Part shown: positions 45,650 through 58,352 of the stretch, one piece after another | Numbering within the stretch: position 1 is the stretch's first letter | Layout: every line of letters starts with the position of its first letter | NCBI RefSeq assembly: GCF_000003195.3 | Contig: NC_012877.2 | Location: 24,075,838-24,139,837 of the forward strand | DNA from: Sorghum bicolor | Lineage: Eukaryota; Streptophyta; Magnoliopsida; Poales; Poaceae | Length of the DNA stretch: 64,000 bases | Reading direction: 5' to 3' | Notes under the pieces: generated by a model | What the model was told of the DNA's origin: nothing | Databases searched by the model: none | What the model saw: the letters and a program-made list of their open reading frames with translations, nothing else | Made by a program: the position numbers and the translations under genes

Positions 45650-48600
45650 TCATTTCCTTCTCTTAACTCTGATGGTTTTTCTGCCGGATTTGTCATTGCC
45701 ACCACTAGAGCCCATTGAGAACCCACCTGAAGAAACTTGACTATACTGGCCAACTTCGAAAACTCCAGCTGAGCCAGATGTACCAGAAGCAAATTGAGTT
45801 GCAGGCATACTGAAAGTTGGAGTCAATTGAGAAGCGCTGCTTCGCAGGCCAAATGGTGAAGTTGCTGGGGAAGGGGATCCATTCCCGTCAACAACCATGT
45901 TCCCTCCATTCATCTGTACAGTAGGGTGACCAAATATTGGTGTGGGTGGATTTGGTATTGAAGGAGTAGCTGATGTGAAAGAAAATACAGCGCTTGGCAT
46001 TGGGCTGAATGGTGATGTAGCAGGACCAGTATTTGGTGAGCCATATGAAGGTGCAGCAGGTGCAGTGAATTTGCTGGAGAATACTGATTGTGCTAAAAAT
46101 GCTGGACTGGAACTAAAAGCAAAAGATGAGCTTGTAGCAGGAGAAGATGGTGGAGTAGTCACAGAGGTTGGACCAGAAGCAGCTGCCCAAGCAAACAGAG
46201 AGCTTGAGTTCAATGGTAAGCCCATTGTTGCTGAACCAACTGGTGAATCCGCAAAACAATGTGAGCTTCCAGAGTTTAAATTTTCTGAAGATTTGAAGCA
46301 CAAAGTATTTGCTGGACTCTGTGTGAACAGGGAACTGCAATTTTTTGATTGAGCATTATGATTTCCAGAAAAAGAGGTTGGCTCAGCAGATGCTGCCTTG
46401 GACATATCCTCTAAAGCAGAACTCACAGTGTGAAACTTCTGGGAGAAGCCAACAGGTGTACTGCTGTCTACTGCCTTGGTTTTGTCCTGCATAGTGGAAG
46501 AACCTACAATGCCAAACTCCTCCATGGAACTAAAAGTGGTACTGCTATTTGCTGCTTCGGATTTGCGCTGCACAGCTGGAGAACTTGCAGTCCAAACTGG
46601 AGGGAAACCAAAAGCAACACTGGGGCTTCCTGTACAAGATGATGCTAAAGATCTTGCTGCAACAAATTCAGAAGAACTGCCTGAAAATATATTTTTACCT
46701 GCCGATAAACTACCAAAACCAGTATTGGAGAAAGTGAGACTGCCTCCAGTTGAACAGCTCTGTGTAGACTTTGAAGCTAAGTTAGTGCAGATGGTAGAAG
46801 AGCCAGCACTTTGAAATGAAGCTGAGCCAATTGATGTATTAGAAGGTTGTATAGCTGAGACAATACAGTTTGACGCATATCCAGGGCCATCAACCTTAAA
46901 TACAGGATTACTTGTGAAAGATGCACCTTGCCCAGAATTCTTGGAAGGCATTTGTTGATCATCTGCATTTAACTTGCTATCTAATTTCTGTGTAACTGCT
47001 CCCAAAACAGATTTTGAAATCCTGGAAAGGCAAACACATGAATATTAGAATCTAATGTACTTCATTTTTATGCTTAAATAAATTACAAAATAGAGTGGCA
47101 ACCAAAAATAGCATGGTCCAGCCAAATAGCTCCCAATAATAAACAGATCAAACAAATGTGGTAAGTATCAGCAAAACTTAAGTACTATTTAGGGTCAGAA
47201 AAAGTTTAAGCCGTAAATTTTATATCATTATCAATCAGGAACTAACCTAGGGCCACTTTCTGCAGAAGTGACTGAAGCAGTGAACGATAATGAAGGCTGC
47301 TTTTCAACTGTTAGTATAGGAGGAGATGCCAATGTAGGTGTTGGAGGGCCCTGTGAGTGGGCATTGTTGACAGTTGGGATAGGGAAGGTGAAGTCATTTG
47401 CTGGAGTCATTTTGTTTTGTCCAATTTCATCAGATAATACCAGATTGGGAGCATTACCTCTGAAAGAAGATGCTGGAGGATTCTCCTTGTTCAAGGTAAT
47501 TTGTGACATTGATTTGTTCGATGTAATACCATCAGGTAAGGAATACTCAACTTCTGATGGAGAAGGTTCCAAAAGATCTCGCTCTGCTGGTACTTTCTTT
47601 TGTCGAGAAACATCCTCCTCAAAACATATGGCACTCTCAAGTTTGTGCTTTATTTCTAGTGTGTTTTCCTTCTGCGAAGGAACTAATATGTCAAGCTGCT
47701 TCAGTATCTTAGCTGCCATCTCAGCTGACTGCTCTGGTGCCTGACCAAAACAGTTCACATGAGCTCTATCCTCTATGCTACTGTGACTGGCAACACCAAC
47801 TTTATCCAGACAACGGCGTTTTTGAGTTGGTGCCAATTGCTCAGGACCTTCAAGTTTGCTTCCATAGCCCACAGGGTATCTACGATAACCCAGCTTTGTT
47901 TCCAACAGTGGCGATGTTCTGTTATATTTTTCATGCATTCTGCGTATGGGACCATCACATACTGACTCATTGCTGACAGCAGTACTCTTCCTCTTCAAAA
48001 CCTGTCGATTAACAATGAAGGACTGCTTCAGAAAAAAGTAAGCAGGTAGTAAGATTCTCTGTAGCTTCAAAAGGGTAATATCCCACAAAATGATTGCAGA
48101 ACATTGGAAAATTACACACAGCAGCACTATAGTTCAAAATTGTCTACCTAGTCACTATTCAGGACTCAAACTCAAACCATGCCATTTTGTCCAACTAATA
48201 ATTTAGTTGAATTATGTCAGGATTCATTTTTTTCAGACACCTAGGGGCAGTGCTTTTAAGGCGTCGCTTAGGCGACGCGTCGGGGCGCTCCAGGCTCGCC
48301 TCAGGGGTAAGGCGGCGCCTTGTCGCCATATGCACAGTTGACGCCTTGTCTGTTTGTCGATTTTGATGCTGGCACGCTCAATTCCGCCGTCTTCTCATCG
48401 ATTCTGTTGCTGACCAGCTCGATTCTGCCATCTCCCACTCGATTTTGCCATCTCCAGCTCGATCTGGAAGGGGACGGTGGCAGTTGTAGAGCTGAGCGCT
48501 GAGCAGCAAGGGAGGGGAAGCAGGCGGAGGGGAGCGGAGCATCTGCAGAGGGACGGGCGAAGCAGAGCAGTGCATCCGAAGAGGGGTGAGCGAAGCAGAG

Positions 48601-51600
48601 GGGAGAACAAGAGAGAGAGGGGAGCGATAGTGCTTGAGCGGACTCGAGAGATTTGGGAACGAGAGAGAGAGAGGGGGAGCCACCATGCCAGGAAGAGGGA
48701 GGGGCACATGGGCTGCCTGGTGGGCTGGGCCAGTCCATTTGTTACTCCTTTTTTTCCTTTTCTTTTTTCTTTATCAATTAATGCTCTAAGCTGATGCTTT
48801 AATTTTTTCTTAAATTCTTAAGGTGTCGCCTCACCTCGCGCTTTAGTCGCCTAAGCATAAGGGCATAAGGCAGAAGTCCATCGCCACGCCTCGCCTTACC
48901 GCCTTAAAAACATTGGTTAGGGGCCAAGGGGCCCATAGTATCAATTAGAGATAGGATTAGATTTGGGTTAGTTAGAGATAGGATTGGATATGATTTGATT
49001 GGGTCTTCCTTAAGTGGCCAGGAGTCCTCTCTATATAATGTTATCAAGAGGAAAAGAAAGAAGAACAATGCAATTCCTCCAAATACTCTCGTCTCCCTCC
49101 AAGCCGACTTTGCCCAGCTATCTTCCTGACAATGGTTATCCCCAAATGAACTAAGATTCATAACATAGGACCACCTGGTTACCAGACTAAGATTGCTTGA
49201 TGTAAATCTGGTGGAGTTATTCAGTTCTGTTTTTGTTTTATATAAGCTGCCAAAGTGACGTAAATTTACTTGTATGAAGTCCATTTATAGAAGGTCAATA
49301 GAGTAAAGAGGAACCTAAATTTCATGAAATATGACAGTTCTATAATTGCCCTTTAACCAACATTGCTGCATTCAAACTCAGTGTCATAATCTCATTAAAA
49401 GATTGAGGACTGTGGACAGCATACGAAGTTACAAGACGTATAAGCAACCACAATATAGTAAGATAGAACAGGCAATCGTTTGTATTAAATCTAGTAAGGC
49501 GTTTAGCATAGCACTTCGAATGGAGGATTGGCTTTAGGTGCCATATGCAAACGATTAGGCAATACTGAAACAAAGAAATTTAGAACTCTACATACAAAAG
49601 TTAGATCAACTCACTACCATAATAATCCTGAAACTTGTAAGACACCAAATGAATATGCTAGAATACTAGATTGTGCACTGTGCTTCAATAATAAGTACCT
49701 GCCTGCCAAAAGTATGAACACTACTTGAGGTCTGATAATGTGAAGATACAGAACCAAATAGCTCCTTTGAAGAAACACCACTCTGAAACAGAACAAGTAA
49801 TTTAAATTAGAAAAGACAACCCTTGTACTGGCAGATATATAAAGCTATGCCACAGGAGGAAAAGGATAAGAAACTATTTATCTAAAGTGGAAACAGACAT
49901 AACGAAGAAACTGTTGAATCTAAGAAGTATAATTCTTTGTGTAGTGGTTGCAATAATGCCCACAGGGATTAACAATTAAGATTTTTTTATATGATTTGTA
50001 TTAAATAAAAGACAGAAAGAACCATTGAGAATTTGTCTGTGGTCTGCATATGTGTTCATGCTGATACACAAAATAAGTTGAGCAAAGTAAAACATATTCA
50101 ATAAAATGAACAAGCTATAAACCTTGAAATAAGGAGATGATGACATTTTGTAGATTGCTCCATTCGGTGTTGTGTAGTTGCTTTCAAGACGATCAGAAGT
50201 TTTGGAAGTATGCAATCTTGAGCCTTGGGCAAGTGGGATTGTGGGAGGCTTAGCTTTTTGTGGCATACTAGCTTTTATAGATGTGATAGGCATAGAGGAG
50301 GGATTGTGCAACCTAAGACGTAGAGGGGACCCCTTGGAAGATTTTGAACCCATATATGCTTTTGCAATTTCTGCAGGTGAGGCAACTTGATCCTGTACGC
50401 ACACATAACAGAGGTCATATGAAGCAAGTACTACAGAGAATATTATAAATACTCCATGGAATTCATATTACTTGATCCAATTTCAATTGCATACAGAAGC
50501 CATAGCAAGTGAGATCGTACAAGCTATAATGATCACAAAGATCAGCGGTCTGAATTTCTATATGTTACATTCAAGTTTAAACATAATAATACAAATAGTT
50601 TAATTTTCTAGTGTACACAGCAAGTTGCCACAATCTTGTACTTACATCAATGCTGTATGTTGTAGTGGAGAAATCAAGAGGTAAGTTGGAGTGTTCGGAG
50701 CCATTTTCCTTGTCACAAACAATCATTTTCCCAATATTACCATCTTCTGGCTTTAGTGAATTTACTCCAATAGTTTTAGACCATAACAAACTGGCCAAAT
50801 ATTCAAATTCACTCCTACATACAATAAATAAATATAACCATCTGAGAGACAGAGATATAAGTTCAAATATTATACCACACACCTCAATCAAAAGGAAAAA
50901 CATGAATGCAATAGGTAAACCAACAGAAATGTTTGGAATTCACATAACATATAAAAAAATGGCAAGAAGTCAGCCAGGAAAGATGTACTTAGCAAAGGGC
51001 GAACACAATATATTGAATATAAATGAACTCGAACACACAAGAGAGTTGAGTATCATTTCATTAAGAGAAAAGCAGAACTGTACAATGGAGGAAACAAGCC
51101 CCCCCCACCCCCTGTGGGGTGTTAGCCTAGTGCTAAACACAGTTACCATTTACCTAGTATCTGTTCTAAGTATTACTTTTACAGTATAGGTTCCTTGGCA
51201 ACCAAGTTGATCATGGTGACTTGAGAACCAAGTAGCTAGAGCATCTACTTTATGGGTGGTTAGAATTTGTCAGGTTATGTTGGCTATATATATGCAGCAG
51301 CCATCCTCATGTATCTTAAGTTGTTGAACTCTGTCTTTCAATACAATCCAAGCGGCAACCTTTGCCAAGCTGACCTCTGGCAGCAAGAATCGCTTGTGTT
51401 CATGCCTATGAAACTAACATTTGGTATCTAGAGCCAGGTTAGGAGAGTTCAGTGGCAATGTCCACCTCCAGCGAGCGAGCCTTGAGAGCAGCAGCAGCAG
51501 CCGCCACCAACGCCAACTCAGGGGTGGCAGAGATGTGGTGAGCCCCGGCGCCAACCACGCAGGCGATGGAGGCGGCCCGGCAGGTGGCGGCAGCAGCCCA

Positions 51601-54600
51601 GGCGGCGGCCAACAGGGCCGCAGCGTTTCACGTGGAGATGGAGAGGGAGCCCAGGGCACTAGGGAGGACGTGGAGCCCAGGAAGGCGCCGCCGAGACCAG
51701 TCGCCAGCTCGCCATCGTGGACGTGGAGGCTATCACGGGTCCCCGGTGATCCAGACGGTGTACAAGGACAGCGGCACAGGACGCCATGGTCGATGCTAAC
51801 GAAGACGAACTACCACGAGTGGAGTTTGCTCATGAAGCTCAAGATGTAGGCGCATCAGCTCTGGGATGCCGTCGAGTACGGTGACCTCGCATACCACGAC
51901 GATTGGCGCGTGCTAGAGGCCATCATCGCCGGAGTTCCGCCAGAGATGCAGGTGCGCTCACGGACAAGCTCTCAGCCAAGGAGGCATGGGACTCCATCGA
52001 CCGCGTCCGCCGTGCCACGCTGCAGCGGCTGTGCAAGGAGTGGGACAACCTCGCCTTCCACCCGGGGGAGCAAATCGAGGAGTTTGCTCTCCGGCTCATG
52101 ACATTGAAGCAGCAGATGATTCTGCACGGCAAGAAGAACCTCGACAAGTGGGCGCTCAAGCTTCTTCATGCGACGCCTAGCTCAAGATTGCCATCGAGAC
52201 GCTGCTCAACTTCTAGGACCTCAGCATCGAGGTCATCGGGAGGTTGAAGACGGTGGATGATTTGGACGAGGAGCCTGCACAAGAGCCTGCAACGGTCGAC
52301 GGCAAGCTCATGCTCACTGAAGAGTAGTGGCTCGTGCGCCAAAAGCAGGACGGAAACGGCGTGAACGGCTTCAGTTCATCGGGTGCAGAGCATCGTTGGC
52401 GTCCACGTAGTGGAAGGAAGCAGAAGGCCAAGGCAGAAAAGGGCGACCGCGATGGCGGCAAACAAGGAAGGAAGGCAGTAGGCGCTGGCGGTGATTGCAA
52501 GCCAGCCCGCGACAATGTCTGCCTCAACTACCGCCGCCAAGGCCACTGGGAGAAGGACTACCCCGAGCCTCGACGTGAGCGTGGCAGGGCAGCGCACGTC
52601 ACGCAGGTGGATGACAGCAACATGGCCCTCTTCCTCGCCCATGGCTTCCTCGAGTTGGACGACGAGCCCATGTGATTCAGATCCAAGGCCACCATCGACA
52701 TCAACGAGCCTAGAGCCCATGCATTCTTGAACACCGGTGGCGAGGACATGCTCAACGGCTGGTACCTCGACAGCGGCACCACCCACCACATGACTGGACA
52801 TCGTGAGCTATTCTCCGATCTCGACACCTCAGTGCACGGCTCAGTGCGGTTCAGCAACGTGTCCAAGGTGGACATACAAGGCGTTGGCTCCATTGTGTTC
52901 CGGGCCGGCGACTATCGAGTCCTCCACGGCATCTACTTCATCCCGACGCTGCGCAATTCCATCATGAACCTTGGCCAGCTCGATGAAGGTGGGTCCAAGG
53001 TGGAGATCGAGCGAAGCATGCTTCGCATTTGGGACCACGCGGGCGCCTCCTTGTCAATGTAAACCACGGTAGCCACCTCCAGGTGCTCCAACTCGACGCC
53101 GCGCAGCCGGTCTGCCTCGCCGCAAGGAAGGACGATGACGACTGGCACTGGCACGAGCGGTTCAGCCACCTCCACTTTGAGGTGCTGCGACAGCTCGGCC
53201 AGCAGTCGATGATGCGCGGTTTGCCCATCATCAAGCATGTGGAGCAGGTTTGCGACACCTGCGTGATCACCAAGCAGCGCTGCTATACGTTCCCGCTGCA
53301 AGCCCTGTACCGCGCCGAGAAGCCCCTAGAGCTCGTCCGCAGCGACTTGTGTGGCCCGATGATGCCACGACCCTAGGTGGACGCCGCTACTTCCTCCTCA
53401 TGGTTGATGACGCGTCGCACTTCATGTGGGTCGCTCTTCTGCCCACCAAGGACACCGCGGCTGACGCCATCAAGAAGATCAAGGCGGAAACAGAGGAGAG
53501 CAGCCACGCGTTGAAGGTGTTGCGCACCGACAACGGTGGGGAGTTCATCGTCACTGAGTTCACAAACTACTGCGCCGGTGAAGGTGTCCAACGCCACTTC
53601 ACCGCACCATATTTGCCGCAGCAAAACGACGTGGTGGAACGTCGGAACCAAACCGTGGTCGCCACCGACCGTGCGCTGTTGAAGCATAGGAGGATGTCGG
53701 CGAAGTATTGGGGAGAGACGGTGATGATGGTGGTACACCTGCTCAATCGTTCGCCGACAAAAAGCTTGCAAGGCAAGACCCCATACGAAGCCTGGCACGG
53801 GCGCGCAGCATCGATGAGCTACCTCAAGGTCTTCGGCTGCATTGCCTACGCCAAGGACTTGGGCTAGCTGTGCAAGCTAGACGACCGTGGCAAGCCCAAT
53901 GTCTTCATCGGCTACGCGGAAGCGGCTAAGGCCTACCGGATCCTTGATCTAGTGACGTAGCGGGTAAAGGTAAGCCACAACGTGGTGTTTAATGAAGGAC
54001 ATGGTTGGGATTGGTCCACCCCAGGCGCAGGGAGCTCGGCTGCAGCGGGAAGCGAGTTCATTGTCGAGTTTTGGGCGCGAGGAGCACAAGGTGCCTCCCC
54101 ATCAGCAACCAGAGCTACTTTGCCATCTTCTTCAGCTCCGGGAGAGCCCGAGGAGAGCACGGCCACCCAATCTGAGCCCTCTGCTGCTCCAGCATCATCA
54201 ACACCACCAACAGCACCATCCCATGTTTTGGCTGCGCCATCATCCCCGGCCCCTGCATCCCCTGCTTCACCAACAACTCCATCAGCTACAGCAGAGGACA
54301 GAGGTCATGTGAAGTTCGCCACTCCGCTCGAGGATGACGAAGACCACCTTGACGCCTACCACGACGATGATGAGCCGCTGCGATACCGCACGATGGGCAA
54401 CATCCTTGGTGATGCGCCGACGCCGTAACCAAACCGCGCTCTTCGCCGAGCTTCACCTGACGCACGCCGAAGAACCGGCCAGCTACGCTGAGGCTAAGAA
54501 TGACCCAGCCTGACGAGCTGCAATGGAGCAAGAGCTCGCGTCAGTGGAGCAGAATCGCAACTGGGAGTTGGTGCATCTCCCGCCTGGACATCGCCCCATC

Positions 54601-57600
54601 TCAAAGTGGGTCTTCAAGCTCATGAACAACGAGCTGAGCACAGTGATCAAGCATAAGGCGAGGCTCGTGGCGCGGGGTTTCGTCCAGCAAGAGGGGATCG
54701 ACTATGACGACGCCTTTGCTCTAGTGGCTCACATGGAGTTCGTCCGAGTCCTCGTGCTAGCTGCTCAAGATGGGTGACGCACATCACATGGATGTCAAAT
54801 TGGCTTTCCTCAACGGCGACCTCAAGGAAGAGGTGTACGTGCAGCAGCCGCCGGGCTACGCTGTCGCCAGAGAAGAAGGGAAGGTCTACTAGCTCTGCAA
54901 GGCTCTACGGCATGCGGCAAGCTCTGCGCGCGTGGAACGCGAAACTAGATGCGACGCTCAAGAAGATGGGTTTCCAGCAAAGCGCCCATGAAGCAGCAAT
55001 GTACCGGCGGGGCAGTGGGCGGGGGGGCAGTGGGCGCATTGTCCTGCTTATTGTGTCTACGCCAACGATCTGATCATCATCTGTGTCGGAGAAGAGGTGG
55101 AGGCGTTCAAGGCTCAGATGAAGCAGACCTTCGACATGAGTGATCTCAGCCTCCTCTGCGTCGAGGTGCACCAGGACGCTGCCGGGATCACACTTTTGCA
55201 AACCCACTACGCCAAGAGGATCCTAGAGCTTGGGGGCATGGATGGCTGCAATCCGACCCACACTCCGATGGAGGAGCGGCTTCGGCTTAGCAGGCATAGC
55301 ACTACTACTAAGGTCAATCCCACGCACTACCGACGCCTCATCGAAAGCCTTCACTACCTAGTGCACATGCGCCCTGATCTGGCGTTCGCCGTCGGCTATG
55401 TCAACCGATTCATCGAAGGGCCCACGGTGGAACATCAAGGTGCCGTCAAGCGTATCCGCCATCAGCTATGTCAACCGATTCATGGAGGGGCCCACGGTGG
55501 AACATCAAGGTGCTGTCAAGCGTATCTTGCGCTACATCGCCGACGCGCTCCACTTCGGCCTACACTTCACCAAGGCTCCTAGCAACGCCAGCTTTGTCGG
55601 CTACATTGACAGCGACCTCGCCGGCAACGTTAACACGAGCAAGAGCACGAGTGGAGCCCTCTTCTTCCTCAGCAACTGCTTGGTCAATTGACACTCCATC
55701 AAGCAGAAAGTGGTGGCACTCTCCAGTTGTAAAGCTGAGTACATCGCCACCTCTACAACTGCTACTCAGACATTTGGGCTGTCAAGGCTGCTAGCTGAGC
55801 TCCTCGGCAGTCATGTCGAGGTGGTGGAGCTAAAGGTGGACAATAAATCAGCACTCGTCCTAGCCAAGAATCCAGTCTTCCATGAAAGGAGCAAGCACAT
55901 TAGGATCAAGTATCACTTCATCCGCAGCTATTTGGAAGATGGAAGCATCAAGGCTAAGCACATTCCTACTACTGATCAGCTCGCTGACATTCTGACCAGG
56001 TCCTTGGCCAAGGCCAAATTTGAAGAGATGAGGGGCAGAATTGGCTTGCAGTTGCAGCAGATCAACCCCAAGGCGCACAAGGCTAAGGGGGAGAATTGTA
56101 GGGTGTTAGCCTAGTGCTAAATCCAGTTACCATTTACCTAGTAACTGTTCTAAGTATTACTTTTACAGTATAGGTTCCTTGGCAACCAAGTTGTTCATGG
56201 TGCCTTGAGAACCAAGTAGCTAGAGCATCTACTTTATGGGTGGTAAGAATTTGTCAGGTTATGTTGGGGGGTTGTCTGGCTATATATATGCAGCAGCCAT
56301 CCTCTTGTATCTTAAGTTGTTGAACTCTGTCTTTCAATACAATCCAAGCGGCAACCTTTGCCAAGCTGACCCCTGCCCCCCCCCCCCCCCCCCCCCCCCG
56401 AGAATGCACACACACATGGGAAACACTAGACCAGAGCAAGTAGCCTTCCACAGGTAGCCTTAAATATGAATGTAATCAGGTTGCTGCGAGGAAGGACACA
56501 TATACAGCATTAAGTATAAGAGGAATGAGGAATCAGGTGACCATGTGGTTCTAGGAAACCGCTAGGCCGTTGAATCAATGTAGGAAAGCATTTTGCAATT
56601 TGTCATCTAATGCAACTGGGCTACAAGACTGCGCTGCTCGCACCAGCAATTGCGAACGTCAAGTATGAGGCAACAATGGGCTCTTAACAACAAGATCTTG
56701 GACTGATACTTGCCTTGTGAAAGTTCTCGGCTTCAATAATTCTTCAAGAGCCATACCACCATGGTCATTACAATTTCTTAGCATGTTTTCTTCCTCTCCC
56801 TTGGCAGAACTTTGAGGATTTTCAGTAAATAAGTTCTGCATTAGAACAAACACATGTTTGGAACTATGTTTAACAAACAAAAAGACCTTTCCAAGCATGT
56901 TGGGGGAAGTCTAGAGTTGAAACCTAACAAGAGCCACCAACAAAAGGGGCTCGGGAACTAACTCACAGAAGACAAAATTGAAAGTCGGAAGTAAATTAAT
57001 TGCCATTAGAATCTGTCAGGGTGTAACTTAAAACAAACAGAGATTTTTTTTCCTAGCATAATAATAAATAAGTAAATATCTGTTCTACTCCCTTGTTCAA
57101 AATTAAAGTTAATTTTGGCTTTCTCCCAAATCAAACTTCTTAAAGTTTGCCTGAGTTTTTAGAAAAAATAAATTAACATCTATAAGCTCAAACAAATGCT
57201 CAATCAAAATATATTTCATGGGGAATTTAATGAAACTAATTTGATGTTATATATGTTGGGTGTATTTTTTAATAAACTTGGTCGAAATGAAGATGTCTGA
57301 CTTAGGACAAAAACAAAATGAACTATAATTTAGAATAGAGGGAGTAAGTGCTAAAAAACTCAATAAAACCTTCAGGGACAAGGCTAAAAATTGCAGGCTT
57401 GGAATAGACTCATAAGGTGATCCTGAAGGAAATGTTTTGCATTGAATTAATGAATGAAGTTACAGTGCTTATGGCAAACTCAGTGTCTAGTTGGAGTAAT
57501 TTAAATCGTTTTGACAATCACTCATATAATGTACAATACACAAAGAAACAATATGAATTTATTGATTCAGCTTACATTGGCAGCCACTCCACTGTTTTCT

Positions 57601-58306
57601 TCACATTCTGGAAGGTCATCCTCTATACATTGCAGGGGAAAAAATTTATGTAAGCTTGCCAGCAATCAATCAATCACACGCTGGATAAATAATTCCCCTA
57701 AGAGCATACTACATTACAATAGCTCCCAAATCCAGACTGAAAAAAGATGATAACTTGCTAACTTATTCAACACAGCAGCCAGAGTAAACGCCCAAATTCT
57801 GACAGCCAATAGCCCTCAGTCCACATGCACAAGTAACATGTTAATCAAGTGTTGTCTAAAGCTAAAACTAGTTATTATTTCTACAGAGAAAATAGTACCA
57901 AACTCTGGTTACAATCGCACTAACACCAAGAAAGCAGTAGAACAACCGCAACCGCAAAGGACCAAAAATATGCAGACAAACCTAAAGGTGGGGGAAGCGG
58001 CGAGGGTGGCGCGTCGACTAGCAGTTGGTCGCGGGACAGCGTCTCGAGCAGCTCGTGCGGCGGCGGGGCCGGCGCGGTGAGCTGAGGTGGAGACGTGCGG
58101 AACAAGGAGGGAAGGAATCGCGAGGTGCCAGCGGCAATGATCCGGGACAACCACCCGCCCCCCTGCGAAACCGCCGCCGTGGCCGTTCCAGGAGCGTTGG
58201 TCGGGGCTGTGGCCGGACGAGCATAGGGCGAGGCTGCCACGGCGCGGGAAGGAGGGTGGCGGCGTATTTTGCCGCCGGTGCCGTAGTCGTATCGCGGGGA
58301 TTCCAT
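45650..58306 (-). CDS. NUP1: FG nucleoporin, NUP1/NUP136-like, eight exons
   Basis: Exons on the minus strand are 58306-57982, 57622-57576, 56835-56714, 50814-50646, 50392-50123, 49782-49699, 48001-47247 and 47021-45650. They sum to 3144 nt, 1047 codons plus stop, with no internal stop. The start MESPRYDYGTGGK and a following amphipathic-looking GWLSRIIAAGTSRFLPSLF fit the N-terminus of the plant nuclear-basket nucleoporin. Also typical are ALEELLKPRTFTR continuing into SEFEYLASLL, SPAEIAKAYMGSKSSK, VLKRKS...GPIRRM, a long Ser/Thr/Phe-rich region with scattered FG pairs, and a basic end KTIRVKRRK. The product is expected to sit on the nuclear side of the pore and act in mRNA export and nuclear shape. 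Intron 3 has a GC donor and holds copia element E. Intron 6 holds an hAT-type MITE. Confidence 0.85.
48248..48915. mobile_element. hAT-type MITE in nucleoporin intron
   Basis: The element has 668 bp and inverted ends CAGTGCTTTTAAGGCG and (reverse) CAATGTTTTTAAGGCG. Flanking octamers CCTAGGGG and GTTAGGGG match at 6 of 8 positions. CARTG-type ends and an 8-bp duplication fit hAT. The purine-rich centre gives long spurious frames; no gene was called. Confidence 0.75.
51113..51419 (+). repeat. 5' LTR of element E
   Basis: It begins TGTGGGGTGTTAGCC and ends GAAACTAACA, 307 bp, with TATATATATG near 51285. The PBS TGGTATCTAGAGCC follows at 51422. Confidence 0.85.
51456..52675 (+). pseudogene. gag of copia element E
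   Basis: ATG is at 51456 and the N-terminus is Ala-rich. Frames change several times. The helical gag domain appears as KEAWDSIDRVRRATLQRLCK and EWDNLAFHPGEQIEEFALRL (51980-52100). The zinc knuckle reads CLNYRRQGHWEKDY near 52520-52560, with Tyr at two of the three cysteine positions. Both changes would need only TGC to TAC. Confidence 0.75.
52676..53950 (+). pseudogene. Protease and integrase of copia element E
   Basis: The protease active site DSGTTHHMTGH lies at 52770-52805. The pre-integrase finger (HERFSHLHFEVLRQL ... CDTCVITKQ) is at 53150-53280. Integrase motifs are VRSDLCGPM near 53335, then after a frameshift near 53375 VLRTDNGGEF at 53520 and VVERRNQTVVAT near 53630. TAG near 53865 ends the frame. 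The three acidic residues are visible but are not in one frame. Confidence 0.78.
54450..56096 (+). pseudogene. RT and RNase H of copia element E
   Basis: RT begins MEQELASVEQNRNWELV at 54523 and runs through KHKARLVARGFVQQEGIDYD. A frameshift at about 54777 breaks it. The YADD-type box falls in a disrupted stretch near 55055-55080. A 70-bp tandem duplication (55398 and 55468) shifts the frame again. RNase H follows: GYIDSDLAGNVNTSKSTSG, TGA at 55689-55691 where Trp is usual, SSCKAEYIATST, and SKHIRIKYHFIRSYLEDGSI to 56114. It closely resembles copia F at 29290-29907. Confidence 0.78.
56097..56375 (+). repeat. 3' LTR of element E, truncated
   Basis: It begins TGTAGGGTGTTAGCC and matches the 5' LTR up to GCTGACC. 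It then stops, lacking about 45 bp of the LTR 3' end, and passes into a run of C. Confidence 0.8.
56376..56399. repeat. Poly-C tract of 24 bases
   Basis: An uninterrupted run of C lies at the broken end of element E. The other flank of E (51099-51112) is also C-rich. This could be a real target tract or an assembly artefact. Confidence 0.8.
56400..56658. other. Intron sequence, no feature recognised
   Basis: This is the part of nucleoporin intron 3 between element E and exon 3. No gene or repeat was recognised apart from a short CA run at its start. Confidence 0.5.
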
Positions 58307-58352
58307 GCAACGGCGATGTGGGCCTAGGGTTTCGCCGTATCGCGGGGGAAGG

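Larger units (their letters stand above)
51113..56375 (+). mobile_element. Copia element E in nucleoporin intron 3
   Basis: This is a Ty1/copia element lying opposite to the host gene. Its 5' LTR is 51113-51419, the PBS follows, then gag, protease, integrase, RT and RNase H, and a 3' LTR truncated at about 56375. It inserted in a C-rich tract, so the target duplication cannot be read. Stops, frameshifts and a 70-bp tandem duplication make it inactive. Confidence 0.85.

Noticed and set aside
48301..48794. Long Pro/Ser-rich frames on both strands near 48300-48790
   Set aside because: They fall inside the hAT-type MITE and result from its purine/pyrimidine-biased centre.
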